Below the pieces are notes generated by a model. The model saw nothing but the letters and a program-made list of their open reading frames with translations. It made no database searches and was not told where the DNA came from. From positions 3,790,001-3,854,000 of the forward strand of contig CANTUV010000003.1 in assembly GCA_947685225.1 (NCBI GenBank): 64,000 nt of DNA, in the 5' to 3' direction. The stretch is from Garcia nutans. Taxonomy: Eukaryota; Streptophyta; Magnoliopsida; Malpighiales; Euphorbiaceae. Positions 21,866-33,479 of the stretch are shown piece after piece (the stretch's first letter is position 1; every line of letters begins with the position of its first letter). The translations under genes were made by a program, and so were the position numbers.

Positions 21866-23797
21866 TTATAATTGCACTTTCAACTCCCTCAATTCTGCTG
21901 GTGCCATTCGATAAGGAGCAATAGAAATAGGAGTGGTACCAGGCAATAATTCAATACCAAACTCCACCTCTCTCTCAGTAGGCAACCCTGGCAACTCTTC
22001 TAGAAACACATCTGGAAATTCTGCAACTGTGGCTATGTTATAAATTTGAGAACCTCTTACTCTAGTATCTACCACATGAGCAAGATAAGCATCACACCCC
22101 TTTCTAATCAATCTCCTAGCTGCAACCGCTGAAACAAACAAGGATGCTAGCTGTTCCTGCTCATTACATATTAACACCTCTCCACCATCACTGGTTCTCA
22201 AGGTAACAACTTTCTTTTTACAGTCTACCACAGCTCCATGTCTAGATAACCAATCCATGCCTAGAATCACATCATATTCCTTAAAAGGCATCTCAATCAA
22301 ATCTCCAAGGAACTCCTCACCTTGAACCACTACTGCACTATCTCGGTGCACCTTACTAACAATCACACTATGCCCTAACGGATTTGTCACCAATACATCA
22401 AATCCTAGGGATTCAGCATGCACATTAGACACAGGCAAAACAGATGCACTAATATATGAGTGTGTGGAACCCGGATCAATCAAAGCAAGTACTGAAATAC
22501 CAAATAAAGAAAAAGTACCAGCTATGACTGCTGAAGCATCTGGTTGCTTCTGCATCACATAAATCCTCTGAGAAGATCCAGCCTCCTCTGGTCTACTCTC
22601 CCTAGATGTAGAACCTCCTCTAGAACTGAACCCAGATCTGCCTCCTCTGCCAAACCCTCTGCCTCCTCGACCTCCCCTCACACTAGGTCGAGAAGCTGCA
22701 GTATCCACTGACATCTGCTCCTGTCTTTTGGGACAATCTCTCACAAAATGATCAGGAGATCCACATCTGAAACATACCCCTGCTACACCAGTCTTCCAAC
22801 AAGTACCACCATGTGGCCTACCACAATGAATGCATACGGGTGGAGTGGATCTCTGAATCACCGGGGTCGGAGCACTCGCCACTGAAGCTGCAGGTCCAGA
22901 TCTCCGCCTCTGAAACTGTACTGACCTACCAGCTGGCCTCTGACTCCTACTAACCCGAGGAATAAAACTTCCTTTACCTCTTTTCACAGACGAAGACCCT
23001 GCCTCAAACTGGGGCCTTCTAACCCTGATCTCTTCCTCTGAAGCAGCTGCAATAGCCTGGGCTCTCTCCACACTCCTAGCCGCTGCCACAAGCTGGGAAA
23101 AATCATGATATCTAGATCCAGCCACATGACACATGACAGAGGGCCTCAATCCCTCCTCAAATCTTCTGCATCTATCTATCTCATCCGATATGATACCCCC
23201 AGCATACTGACTCAACCGAATAAATTCAACCTCATATTCAGTCACTGACCGGTTGTCTTGCTTTAAACTCAAAAACTCCATCTTCTTCATGTCCTTATAC
23301 TCCCTCAGAGTATACTTCAATTCAAACTCTCTCAGAAAATCAGCATAGGACAATGTTGGTGGATCATCCATAGAATGGGGCACTGTCTTCAACCAATTAT
23401 ATGCATCCTTTTGCAACAATGATTTTGCATAATCAAACTTTTCCTCTGGAGTGGCTTGCAACTGAACAAATATTCTCTGTAACTTGTCTAGCCACTGCTC
23501 TGCTACAGCTGGATCAATGGTACCTATAAAATCTTCAGCTCCATACTTCCTTAGCTTATCATACTGTCTCACTGATACCAAAGGTTGTGGGGGTGGTAGC
23601 GGTGGTTGCACTGGTGCTTGCTTCAAAGCCTCTATCACATGCCTAAGCCAAACTGGTGGAACCTCCTCACCAGCTGGTCTCCCCGATACAGAAGCAGGTA
23701 TCTCTCCAACACTATCCACTCTAGTTCCCTCTGTAATCTCCTCAGGAGCTATACTCTCAGCACAACCCTCAACTGAATGACGTGAGTGAGAATCCAT
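21866..23797 (-). CDS. gag: Gag-protease polyprotein of element D
   Basis: 643 codons from ATG 23797 (MDSHSRHS); one GTG codon upstream is also open, but ATG matches the other copies. Domains, counted from that GTG: proline-rich linker 62-75, Gag core about 95-190, CIHCGRPHGGTC partial knuckle 323-334, canonical CX2CX4HX4C knuckle 343-356, Gly/Arg-rich stretch 375-396, aspartic protease loop IDPGSTHS 441-448, then VILGMDWLSRHG. It would form the particle, bind element RNA and cleave the polyprotein in the cytoplasm. It ends at an in-frame TAA after ELKVQL, exactly where the polyprotein should run on into RT. Gag and protease are otherwise unbroken. Confidence 0.93.
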   Translation of the reverse strand: MDSHSRHSVEGCAESIAPEEITEGTRVDSVGEIPASVSGRPAGEEVPPVWLRHVIEALKQAPVQPPLPPPQPLVSVRQYDKLRKYGAEDFIGTIDPAVAEQWLDKLQRIFVQLQATPEEKFDYAKSLLQKDAYNWLKTVPHSMDDPPTLSYADFLREFELKYTLREYKDMKKMEFLSLKQDNRSVTEYEVEFIRLSQYAGGIISDEIDRCRRFEEGLRPSVMCHVAGSRYHDFSQLVAAARSVERAQAIAAASEEEIRVRRPQFEAGSSSVKRGKGSFIPRVSRSQRPAGRSVQFQRRRSGPAASVASAPTPVIQRSTPPVCIHCGRPHGGTCWKTGVAGVCFRCGSPDHFVRDCPKRQEQMSVDTAASRPSVRGGRGGRGFGRGGRSGFSSRGGSTSRESRPEEAGSSQRIYVMQKQPDASAVIAGTFSLFGISVLALIDPGSTHSYISASVLPVSNVHAESLGFDVLVTNPLGHSVIVSKVHRDSAVVVQGEEFLGDLIEMPFKEYDVILGMDWLSRHGAVVDCKKKVVTLRTSDGGEVLICNEQEQLASLFVSAVAARRLIRKGCDAYLAHVVDTRVRGSQIYNIATVAEFPDVFLEELPGLPTEREVEFGIELLPGTTPISIAPYRMAPAELRELKVQL

Positions 23798-23947
23798 CAC
23801 AACCTATATCTGCAAACACAGCAGAATACCTCTCATTAAAGATCAGAGACTGCCAATGCCAAACATGTATGTTATTCAAAAATCCACGTTTTAAAATCAA
23901 AACACTCTTTTTCTTACACTTTACCTAGGTTGAGAATCTCAAACCTA

Positions 23948-23960
23948 GGCTCTGATACCA
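23948..23960 (-). other. Primer binding site of element D (initiator tRNA-Met)
   Basis: The minus strand reads TGGTATCAGAGCC a few bases after the LTR end, an exact match to the complement of the 3' end of plant initiator tRNA-Met as I know it. Confidence 0.9.
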
Positions 23961-23968
23961 AAACAATT

Positions 23969-26541
23969 GTAACACCCCCACATCCAATACATACACACTA
24001 CATACACCACAATGTAGTATACATGCATCGAATATAGGAATGCTACGAATTTTTCTTAACATTCAAAAACATTTCCAATGATACTATAATCTTTCTCATT
24101 ATACATTATAGAAAATAAGTGATTAATTTGTAATATAAAATAAAGTAGATATATATATATATACTTATTACGCAGCGGAATTTATCAACTATTTACATAT
24201 AGGAAAACATTTAAATATTTATATTTACAAATGTACATATATTCACATTATAAACAATACTTTATAAAATATAAAGAAGTTATACATGATTGGCAAATCT
24301 TCTCTGATCTTTAAGTCCCAAAATCAACTCTTCAATGTCTACTCTCACTCGGCCTCGATGAGCTCTCGGGTTCAACTCTATCAACTCTATCACCTGCGCG
24401 ATCAACACTATCGCGCTAAGCCAAGGGCTTAGTAGTACAAAACATGCTAACATTATGCTTGTATGCTATGCAATGTCACACATTCCATTAATATCAATAT
24501 CATAAGTGAAAAGCTAACATCAAACCTTTGCCTTTCACAAAGCATAATCATATAAGCATATCACATCTCAAAGTCCTTTCATGAATTTCATTATTTAATT
24601 ATTTTGCCATCAATGAATCACATATAAACAAAGACAAGCATGGGCCCAAAACACACTAATATGCCATTCAATTTTCAGAGTTAATGCTTTGGTTTTATCA
24701 CATTTATCATTATCACATATACCTAACTAGGCTTCAAGGATTAGGTTCAACCAAGCTTCAAGGTAAACAAAGCATGCTAAGTCTCAACCCAACTTGGCTT
24801 CAAGAACCAAACCCAACCTAGCTTCAAGGGTTGTAACATCTCAATTAGGCTTCAAGGACTAGACCCAACCAAGCTTCAAGGGGAGTAAAACATGTTAAAC
24901 TTCAACCCAACTTGGCTTCAAGGATCAAGCCCAACCTAACTTCAAGAGATTGTTACTATCATTAGGCATGCCACCAACAACAAACTTTGAAAATAGAATA
25001 ACACATTAGCCACACAACTCATTCATTAATTTGTTATCAATTTCATTCTCAAATGAATTAACATAGCCAATCACAATGGCTTTATATTCCATTTCATCTC
25101 AATTCACATCATAACATTTAAATCTTTCATATACACAATCATTTGCATCATCATGTCATTCACATTATTCATATATATATCATCATTGATATAAACATAA
25201 CAACACACATTACTCATATAAATTAACAATGTAATAATGCCACATTTGTACTTACATACAATCATATAGGTTTTGTACTTACCTCAAAAGCAAATCACAC
25301 CACTCTTAACAATTCCTTGTTCAAGATCCTTCTACTTCTTAAATCAAAGATCAATCACTATCTTCAAAACCTAAATCAAAAGTAATAGTATATACTTGCT
25401 TAGAGATACACAAGAGATAATCTAATTAGGAATTAATTAGGGCAAACCCTAACCCTGACACGCTCACCCACACGGGCGTGTCCATGACCGTGCCCTAACT
25501 CCACAACACAGAAGCATTTACACGCTCAACAACATGGGCGTGTTCTTGGGCGTGTAAATTCTCAAATCTTACAGTAGCTATGACACGCTCAATAACACGG
25601 GCGTGTTACTGGTCGTGTCAAACCTACTGCCTCCAACACAATTGACACGCCTAAAAACACTGAACGTGCTCATGGGCGTGTCTGGCCACAAATCAAGACT
25701 CCGATCAAAACAACCAAACAATCAACAACACACTTCTATACACCAATATCCTCTTCAAACAATTTTAGCAACACATACTCAAAACCCACCTTAAACTTAC
25801 AAAAACATCAAATCAAACCAAAACACACATCAAACACAAATCACATAATCATCTCAAAACCCTCATCACATATACAACATCATCTCTTCCAACTACTTAC
25901 TCTTTTCTTCAATCCATCCTCAAAATCCATCAGCAAAATCAACCAAACACTTCTAAACATCTCACAAACAAACAACACACTCTTAAAATCATCTATCAAA
26001 TCCAAATATCATTTCAAATAAACAAAGATATCAAAAGAGAACTTACCAAAGTTATAAAACTTCTTGAATCAACAACTGGATCACTTGGATTTCCTTCAAT
26101 TTGAGCTTAGCACATCAAATCCTCTCTTGCTCTCTCTTTCCCTTTGTTAGCCGACCAAACAATGCAAAGAAAAGAAGAAGAAGAAGATGATCCACGGCAA
26201 AGAGAAGGAAAGAAGAATGAGAAGCCCAAAGTCAAATTTCCCTTTTTCCTTAAAACTCTCTCATCCAAGTAATTAAAATATTAAACAATTCAAATAAACC
26301 TCCTCCATTCATTAATTCCTTATTAATTAATTATAAATTCAAACACAAACAAATATCTTCTTCCACTATCTCCATTCTTTGACTTTCCATTGACCTAGGT
26401 ATATGTTATATATATTCTAATATACATCACATATACACTCTCTTTAAAGAACCTTTTCTCTTTAAATAAAACATATACATTCAATCCAATATACAACAAC
26501 AGCATAATCAAAACTTTTAGGGCATACATGAGGATATTACA
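23969..26541 (-). repeat. 5' LTR of element D (2573 bp)
   Basis: The minus strand starts TGTAATATCCTCATG and ends GGGGGTGTTACA. It is a clean, uninterrupted reference for the rearranged 3' LTR. Landmarks on the plus strand: CTTCAAGG-type array (about 24730-24950), GACACG/CGTGTC hairpin array (about 25455-25685), TA-rich dyad (26399-26437). Confidence 0.95.
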
Positions 26542-26548
26542 TTTTTAA

Positions 26549-27231
26549 TGTAACAACCCAGAGATCCATGGGACCCAACACCCCGAAGATCCATGGGACC
26601 CACCCCACTCACCGAGCTTGTTACTCCCAGGCACTGAGCATGTCACAGTCCGGTTTTCCTCACGGTTTAATGGCAGGATTTGTTTATTTAGCCCAATTAA
26701 GGGCCGCCTCCCCCGTTTTGATCCCATGACCTCCCCTATAAGAGAGTCTTTTTCACTCAACGAGTACCATTTCTTCTACAAATAAATAAAGAAGAATACT
26801 ACTTGTACAAATCTACAAAACTATTCCTGCTGATACGGGATCAGTAACAACATGCAAAATGCTTAACACCTGATGAAAATAGTCATTTCCATAGCCAATC
26901 ATACCAACGCTGTCAAAAAAGTGTGTTCCCTTTAGATAACACACACTGTTGACCATCCTCGACCTTCTTCGTTTTTGATGTAAAATAAATAAAATCTCAT
27001 TCACATGGTGAAAGGGATGCCCTAGTCAGGGATGCCGAAGGAAGGGGGAGAGTAGAAGAAATGGTACTCATTGAGTGAAAAAGACTCTCTTATGGGGGAG
27101 GTCTTGGGATCGAAACGGGGGAGGCAACCTTTAATTGGGCCAAATAAACAAATCCTTCTATGGAACCGTGAGGGGAAGCGGACTATGACATGCTCGGTGC
27201 CTGGGGGTGACATGGATCTCCGGGTGTTACA
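26549..27231. mobile_element. Foldback/long-TIR non-autonomous element (683 bp)
   Basis: Left arm 26549-26780 begins TGTAACAACCCAGAGATCC. The right arm, 27052-27231, is its reverse complement and ends CCGGGTGTTACA. The left arm is about 50 bp longer because it has a second ccatgggaccc sub-repeat, shared with R2. The 270 bp between the arms has no coding potential. Long imperfect terminal inverted repeats suggest a MITE or foldback element, perhaps Mutator-derived. I could not find a convincing target duplication, so the superfamily is open. Confidence 0.7.
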
Positions 27232-30200
27232 ACCTCCTTTTTAGGAGATGAAAATATGCCCTTACAATCCTTAAATGTTCATACAAATAAATAAAATAGG
27301 ATACCCACCAATTGATGGAAACGTGTCCCTTATAATTATCTCAAAGTCTGTAAAATAAATTAAATAACAAACTAAACAAATAAGGCACCCACATAGTATG
27401 AAAACATGCCTTTTACAATTATCTTTGAAAATACATGTAAATCCAAGGGAAACAACAAATCAAGGAAAAAATAATATGAAAATACATGAAAATAATTGAA
27501 TAATTAAAAGGAAGGCAAACAAACATATCTTAATATTAATGTGATAACGAATTATAAGGCGAGATACACACGGTAGTCCTGCTAGCCGGTTAGCGGGCGA
27601 GAGTCAAGTGAGAATCACCTCTTACAAGTAGAGGTTGTAACATGTAGGGAACCGCAAAAAACACCCTACCGGTTCCTGAATTTGTATAAATTTAAAATAC
27701 CCATACCTGTCCAAAACCCATTTATAAATACATATTTATTATCCATACCCATCCCAAACCCATTTATTAATACCCATAACTCCCCCGATACCCTTTTAAA
27801 AACCCATTTAATATAATTCAATCACCAATTAATAATTTTAAACAACATTTTAAACAATCGCCAAAGCATAAATGGGCCTGCCAATTGGGCATTTTCTTTG
27901 GACTTTTTATTCAATCACCAATTAATAATTTTAAACAACGTTTGAATTTATTATTTGTTCAAATACTTCAACAATTAAATTATTAAAAGTTCAATTTGAC
28001 AAATAATTTTTCCATATTATTTTTACAAATATTATATTTAAATAACAATTGTAAGATAGAAATTACTAATTTCAATAAACATTTAGCTTACAATCAAAAT
28101 TACAAAAAATCAATCCAAGCCTAAGATTCTTATCTTCCTCCATTACTTGTACAATTTACTGCTGAAATTCAAAAGTCTCAAAAGTCAGTATATAATATTT
28201 ATATAATTATATAATTAAAGATAGTAATAAAGATAATACTAACAGTATACTTGATATATAATCATAATTACCAAAAAATATAAATAAACATTAATTTTTA
28301 AAGTAATATATTATTATATAATTAAAAGTATATTTTATAATAAAATCCAAGAAAAATCACAGAAATATATTCTATAATTATAGGAAAATGAAATTTGTAT
28401 TGTAAATTTTATACAGAAGGCAAAAGCCACATCTTTAACAAAAAAAATATTTTTCAGCAAATATGTATAAATTATTTTTATAAAATACCAAAAACATTAA
28501 CACAATCAAAAAATTATGTTTTTATAAATATTTAGATGCAAGATTGGTAAAATATGAGTGAAGAATGAAAGAAACAAAAACAAAAAATTAATTTTTAGTT
28601 TTATATAAAAAAAAATCCATCAATCAGATTTATATTTACTGAAAACCAAAAACCTATATGTAAAAAAAAAAAGAAAGAAAACATAAAAGATATATAAGAA
28701 ATAATATCAAAACACAAACTTTCAACACACAATCGATCGAAATGCATCAAAATATAAATGATCTACAATAAACCACAATCAAATAACCATAAACAATAAA
28801 CACAATCAAACAAAATAAAAATAGATAGAAGTAAAACGCATAGCTAACATGCACAAAGAGTCGAAGAAAAAGTTATTAGAGATCGAAACCCTCAAATTCT
28901 CTGTGACAGATACAAAGTCAGAGAGAAAGAGAGACAAGTATAAAATAGTCTTGAAGAGTTTCTTAGTGTGTGTTTGAACTCTCAGAACTCAAACTCAAAC
29001 ACACACAAAGAATAAAGAGGAGAACATAGGAGAAATCAGAGAAGATGAGAGGAGAAATTTTGAGTCGAAGGCTGGGTAGGTGAAGAAATTTTGAGAGAGA
29101 GAGAGGGTGAGCTTCAGAGTTGAGAGTGAGACTTGATAGGCGACTAAGCATTTTTATTAGGGTTTGTCTTTGAGAGTTAGGATCTTAGACTTTTAGATTT
29201 TTTGTTAAGAATGATAAAAATATATAATATATAAATCAATAAAATGAATATTTAAAAATAGGCATGGGGAAGGAAAATGTAAAGTTTTACAAAGGCTTTT
29301 ATTTTGTTTTAATAAGATTTTTTAAAATATTGAAAGAGAAATTAAATTTAAATTATTTAGTGAAATTTTATATTTATATATTATCAAATTATATTTTAAT
29401 GTGTATTAATATTAATATTCTGGACAAGGAAAAATAAACAAATTATATTTGTATCTAAAATATTATGTCATATATTTACAATAAAAATTATTAATAATAT
29501 TTTTTAAAATACTAAAAGAGAAATTAAATCTATATTGATTAGAAAAAAATAAACAAATTATATTTATATCACTAATAAATGAGTTTGAGTCTAAATAAGG
29601 TTTTATTGAATCGAAATTCAAACTCGAGTAGCTTCACTTATGTATGGTCCTATGTATGTGTGTGTGTGTCGATAAACTATAATGATGTTATACTATATAC
29701 ATATATATATATGTGTGTGTGTGTGTAGTTTATAATATAATGATGTCATACTATATATATGTAGTATATAATACAATGATGTCATATACTAAGTATATAA
29801 ATATATGTATATTACATTTTTATATGGGATAATGTACATATATATTATATGTGTTATAGTATATATTATATTGTATACTATAATTTACAATATCATATAT
29901 ATATATATATAATAATATATATAGTAAAAATAATAATGTATAATAAACATTATAGTATATAATGAAAATAATTGATGATATATACATATATAGCCCATAT
30001 AATACATAATAGATATAATATTATAGTATATGACATATACATATACTATACATATAATATATAATATATAGAATATAGTGTAAAGCATATATATGTATAA
30101 CATAGCATTTACATATATCGCATATAATACATAGTATATAAATATAATAATATAATATATATATATATATCAACTATTATCACTATATATATATTATTTT

Positions 30201-30503
30201 CATATATACATATATGTATTAAATAGTATATGGTATATATATACTTTATTTTTACCATATATTATAGTGACAATAATATGGTACATATTAAGTAGTCTAT
30301 ATATTATATAGTATATTATACTATATATACATCTATATATATTATACATACATATATATGTCATCATTTTATGTTGATGATGTTATATTAACTATAATCA
30401 ACTTTACAACATTAACTATTTCTATCACATGCAATATATATATAATTAATTTTATATGATATATTATATTCTTATTCATCAATTGTATTATATATACAAT
30501 TTC
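27232..30503. other. AT-rich spacer without supported genes
   Basis: Very AT-rich throughout. 27690-27810 has several acccata/aacccattta repeats of the sort seen near ends of plant hAT-like elements, but no terminal inverted repeats could be placed. 28860-29160 is GA-rich on the plus strand (TC-rich on the minus strand), like a plant 5' leader; the small minus-strand reading frame at 28963-29151 is low-complexity Ser/Leu and not credible as a protein. Confidence 0.5.
29640..30500. repeat. TA-rich low-complexity tract
   Basis: Hundreds of bases of TATATA, TGTGTG and ATAATATA words with repeated phrases such as taatgatgtcatactatata. Element E inserted at its right edge (30504). Confidence 0.85.
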
Positions 30504-31334
30504 TGTAATATCTCAAATTTTTAAAGATTTTTAATTTTTAAAAATTTGATAAAATAAATTATAAGTTAATTGGATAAATTAAATAAATAATTTTAAAAGA
30601 AAAATGAAAAGATTTTAAGTGAAAAAGTAAAATATATATCTGATATATATGTAAATATACATAAGATATACACATCAATTTAAAAAGTCAAAGTTTATTT
30701 TAATAATTTAAAAAGTAAATTATATTGTTAATAGAAGATTATATTTTGATGTTATAATTAAATATTAATATATATACTTGATGGTAATTAAAAGAGGAAA
30801 AGTGGGTAGAGAGAGATTTTATTTTGGTCTTCTTCTTTCTTCCTTAGCTGATTTCCATGGATTGTGCAAGGGAGGATTTGCTTCTTCCATACTACTTAAG
30901 GTGAAGGATTTTAAGGGTTTCAAGGGAAGATTGGGTGATTCTCACTTGAGTTGGTAAGTTTCTAACTTGTTTCCTTGGATTTTCTTAAAGATGTGAAGTT
31001 TGACTTGTTATGGTTGTATGTTTTAATTATTGGAATTGGTATGTATGAAGTTATTTTGAGTAGTTAACCATGATTTTAAGGGTTGATTGAAGAAATGGTT
31101 AAGTTTGAGTTGAGTTTGGTGTAGAGAGAGAGAGAGTTAGGTCATGAAACTTTTGAGTTATGAATTCATGGTTTTAAATTGTGTAATTTGATTTCAATTG
31201 AGCTACTTTGTTGCATAACCAAGTATTTTAAAGTTAAAAATAGAGTTAGAAATGGAAAGGGATTGTTCAAAGTATGGGAAAAGAATGATAACTTTGGATA
31301 TGTGACAATTATGTGTTGATATTAGGATTTTGGC

Positions 31335-31560
31335 CTGACATGCCCAGTGACACGGCCATGTCATTGGGTGTGTCGACGACTCTATTTTTAGTGTTAGTGA
31401 CACGTACAGTGACACACTCATGTCACTGAGCATGTCAAAGCTACTATAATGCAATATGTTTGGCACAGGTAGTGACACGTCCATGTCACTGGACGTGTCA
31501 AAGCTTTTATGTAGTGGGTATAGGGCATGGTCATTGACACCTCTATGTCGTTGAGTGTGT
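31335..31560. repeat. LTR hairpin array in element E
   Basis: Repeated agtgacac...catgtcactg...gtgtca units, with AGTGACA/TGTCACT arms. They are homologous to the B array and sit at the same place in the LTR, followed in both by a tagggca(c/t)g block. Confidence 0.88.
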
Positions 31561-32264
31561 CATTTGTAGAATTTGCCCAAGATAGCTCTTTTCCTTATTT
31601 TTCCTTGTGGTTCTTATCTTGTGTTGAGAGATCATGTATATGCATTAAAGCGTGATACTAAGTGATTATTTATAATCACATTTGGTTTAGGCATTGAGGA
31701 GATTTAATTTGTCCAATCCAAGTATTGAAGGATATCTTGGAAGAAAAGGTTGAAGGTGGTGTTTGTGCTTGTTTTGTTGCTTTAAGAGGTATGTACAAAC
31801 TTTGGATAAATTGGTGGAAAATGTGTTAAGCTACTTGACACATGGAACATGTATGAATAATGTGCTATGACATGTATAATGTCGTAGATATATTTGTCAA
31901 AAGCCATTAATAATGGTTAAATTGAGTAAAAAGTGGAATATGTGCAATTTGTGAAAATGACCCAAAGTGTTTGGGTAATGTAGTTTGTTGTGTAAGTATT
32001 AAAGATATTGTGAAAAGCCATTGGTAATGGCTAGATTGCATAAAATGTGATACATTATGATTATATGTTGATAAATGATGATATGAAATAGGATGACATT
32101 GATATAAATGAGAAAAATTAGTAAAAGAGGAAAATAAGGCAATGTGCCTAATTGATTATGGGAAAATGAGAAAGAAATTGATAATAGAAATATAAAATAA
32201 TTGTGTGCCTAGTATGTTATTCAATTTTCAGAGTTTTGTGCTTGGCAACATGCCTATGGGGTTA

Positions 32265-32440
32265 TCCTCATTATCTGCCTTGGGTAACTTTTGAGCAATT
32301 ATTTGATTTGCCTTCAAGGCTACAAGCTTGGCGTCACTGTGATATGATTTGCCTTCAGGGCTAGCTTTTGAGCAATTACAATGATCTGCCTTCGGGGCTA
32401 GCTTTTGAGCAACTACTTGATTTGCTTTCAGGGCTAGACA
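32265..32440 (+). repeat. Family-specific tandem array in E 5' LTR
   Basis: Imperfect units of about 50-60 bp built on gatttgccttcagggctag and ttttgagcaatta. It lies between the block caacatgccta and the block gaatagcatattag. The other E LTR has the same array at about 61545-61725. Confidence 0.88.
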
Positions 32441-32999
32441 CATGGTGTTAACTTGGATCAAAATAGTAACTCTAGGATTTGAATAGCATATTAGATCCTT
32501 TGGGCCCATGCTTGTGTTTGTTATCATGTAAATCGTAAAGTGATTGATAAATATGTTAAAAATGAAAGAGTTATTTTACATGGTAATATGATATACATAA
32601 GCATTGTGCATTGACATTGCATTTGAACTTTATTGTTATTAAAGTTTATACCGCTAGGCTTTTAGCTTTGTGCGATTATAATTCATCGGGCAGGTGACAA
32701 GGTAGATCCAATAGAGCTAGAGAGTTCATTTGGACTGGGTCGGGTCTAGATTTGAGATCTTGAATGTAGAGTTGATTGTTGGACATCAAGATCAGAGACA
32801 CACTGCCAGTATGCACATATTTTTATATTATCATACATTTTTATATTATGTATGTTATATTATGTTTTGATGTATATATATCTATATATTTTAAATTATA
32901 AATTTTGTAATAGGGGGTTTGATATGTGTTTTTGATAAGTAATATTTTACTTGTTATTTAAATTATATCTTTAAAATCATTTAAGTTTCACTACAAGAA

Positions 33000-33420
33000 A
33001 ACTGTGAAATAGCTACGGAAAATTGCTACGGACAGATTCCGTAGCAACATAGCGACGGAATTGCTATGGCATAGCTACGGAATTGCCTTTTTTATTAAAT
33101 TATATATTGCCGTAGCAAGTCCATAACTATTCCGTAGCGACGTTAGCTACGGAACAGATTTCTGTAGCAATTATTTTCGCGCAACAGTGGCGCGTCTTTT
33201 AGCTACGCAGGATTCCGTAGCCATTATGTAGCAAACATATTACCCATTCCCTCAGTTGCGGTTTAACTACAGATTTATCCTTTGCTACGGAATTTCCGTA
33301 GCGAAAAATATTTGCTATGGAAAATTTTTGCTACGGAAATAGTGCTACGAAAATAGTGCTACGAAAAATATTTTTGCTACGGATTTATCCTTTGCTACGG
33401 AAATTTCGTAGCTAAAAATT
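33000..33420. repeat. Left subterminal repeats of the CACTA element
   Basis: Many copies of GCTACGGA and its complement TCCGTAGC, in both orientations and partly paired, plus decayed forms such as gctacgaa. In characterised En/Spm elements such motifs bind the TnpA-type protein; that role is inferred here. Confidence 0.9.
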
Positions 33421-33479
33421 TTCTACTTCCCTCCTTTGCAATTTTCAGAATCCCGCTTTCCTCTAAAAAAAGGGGAAAA

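Larger units (their letters stand above)
13002..26541 (-). mobile_element. Element D: Ty3/gypsy Tekay-like retrotransposon, recent but defective
   Basis: Minus-strand element with 5-bp target duplication ttttt at 12997-13001 and 26542-26546. Minus-strand order: 5' LTR (26541-23969), tRNA-Met primer site, Gag-protease ORF, RT-RNase H ORF, integrase ORF, polypurine tract, 3' LTR (19399-13002, interrupted). The two LTRs are almost identical outside later events, which indicates recent insertion. Two lesions disable it: an in-frame stop between protease and RT, and a deletion of about 0.3 kb removing the integrase zinc-binding region. Solo LTR C is nested in its 3' LTR. Confidence 0.95.

Noticed and set aside
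27690..27810. hAT transposon end (acccata / aacccattta words)
   Set aside because: No terminal inverted repeat or 8-bp duplication could be identified.
29885..30103. 72-codon minus-strand frame rich in Tyr/Ile
   Set aside because: Translation of the TA-rich tract; not a protein.
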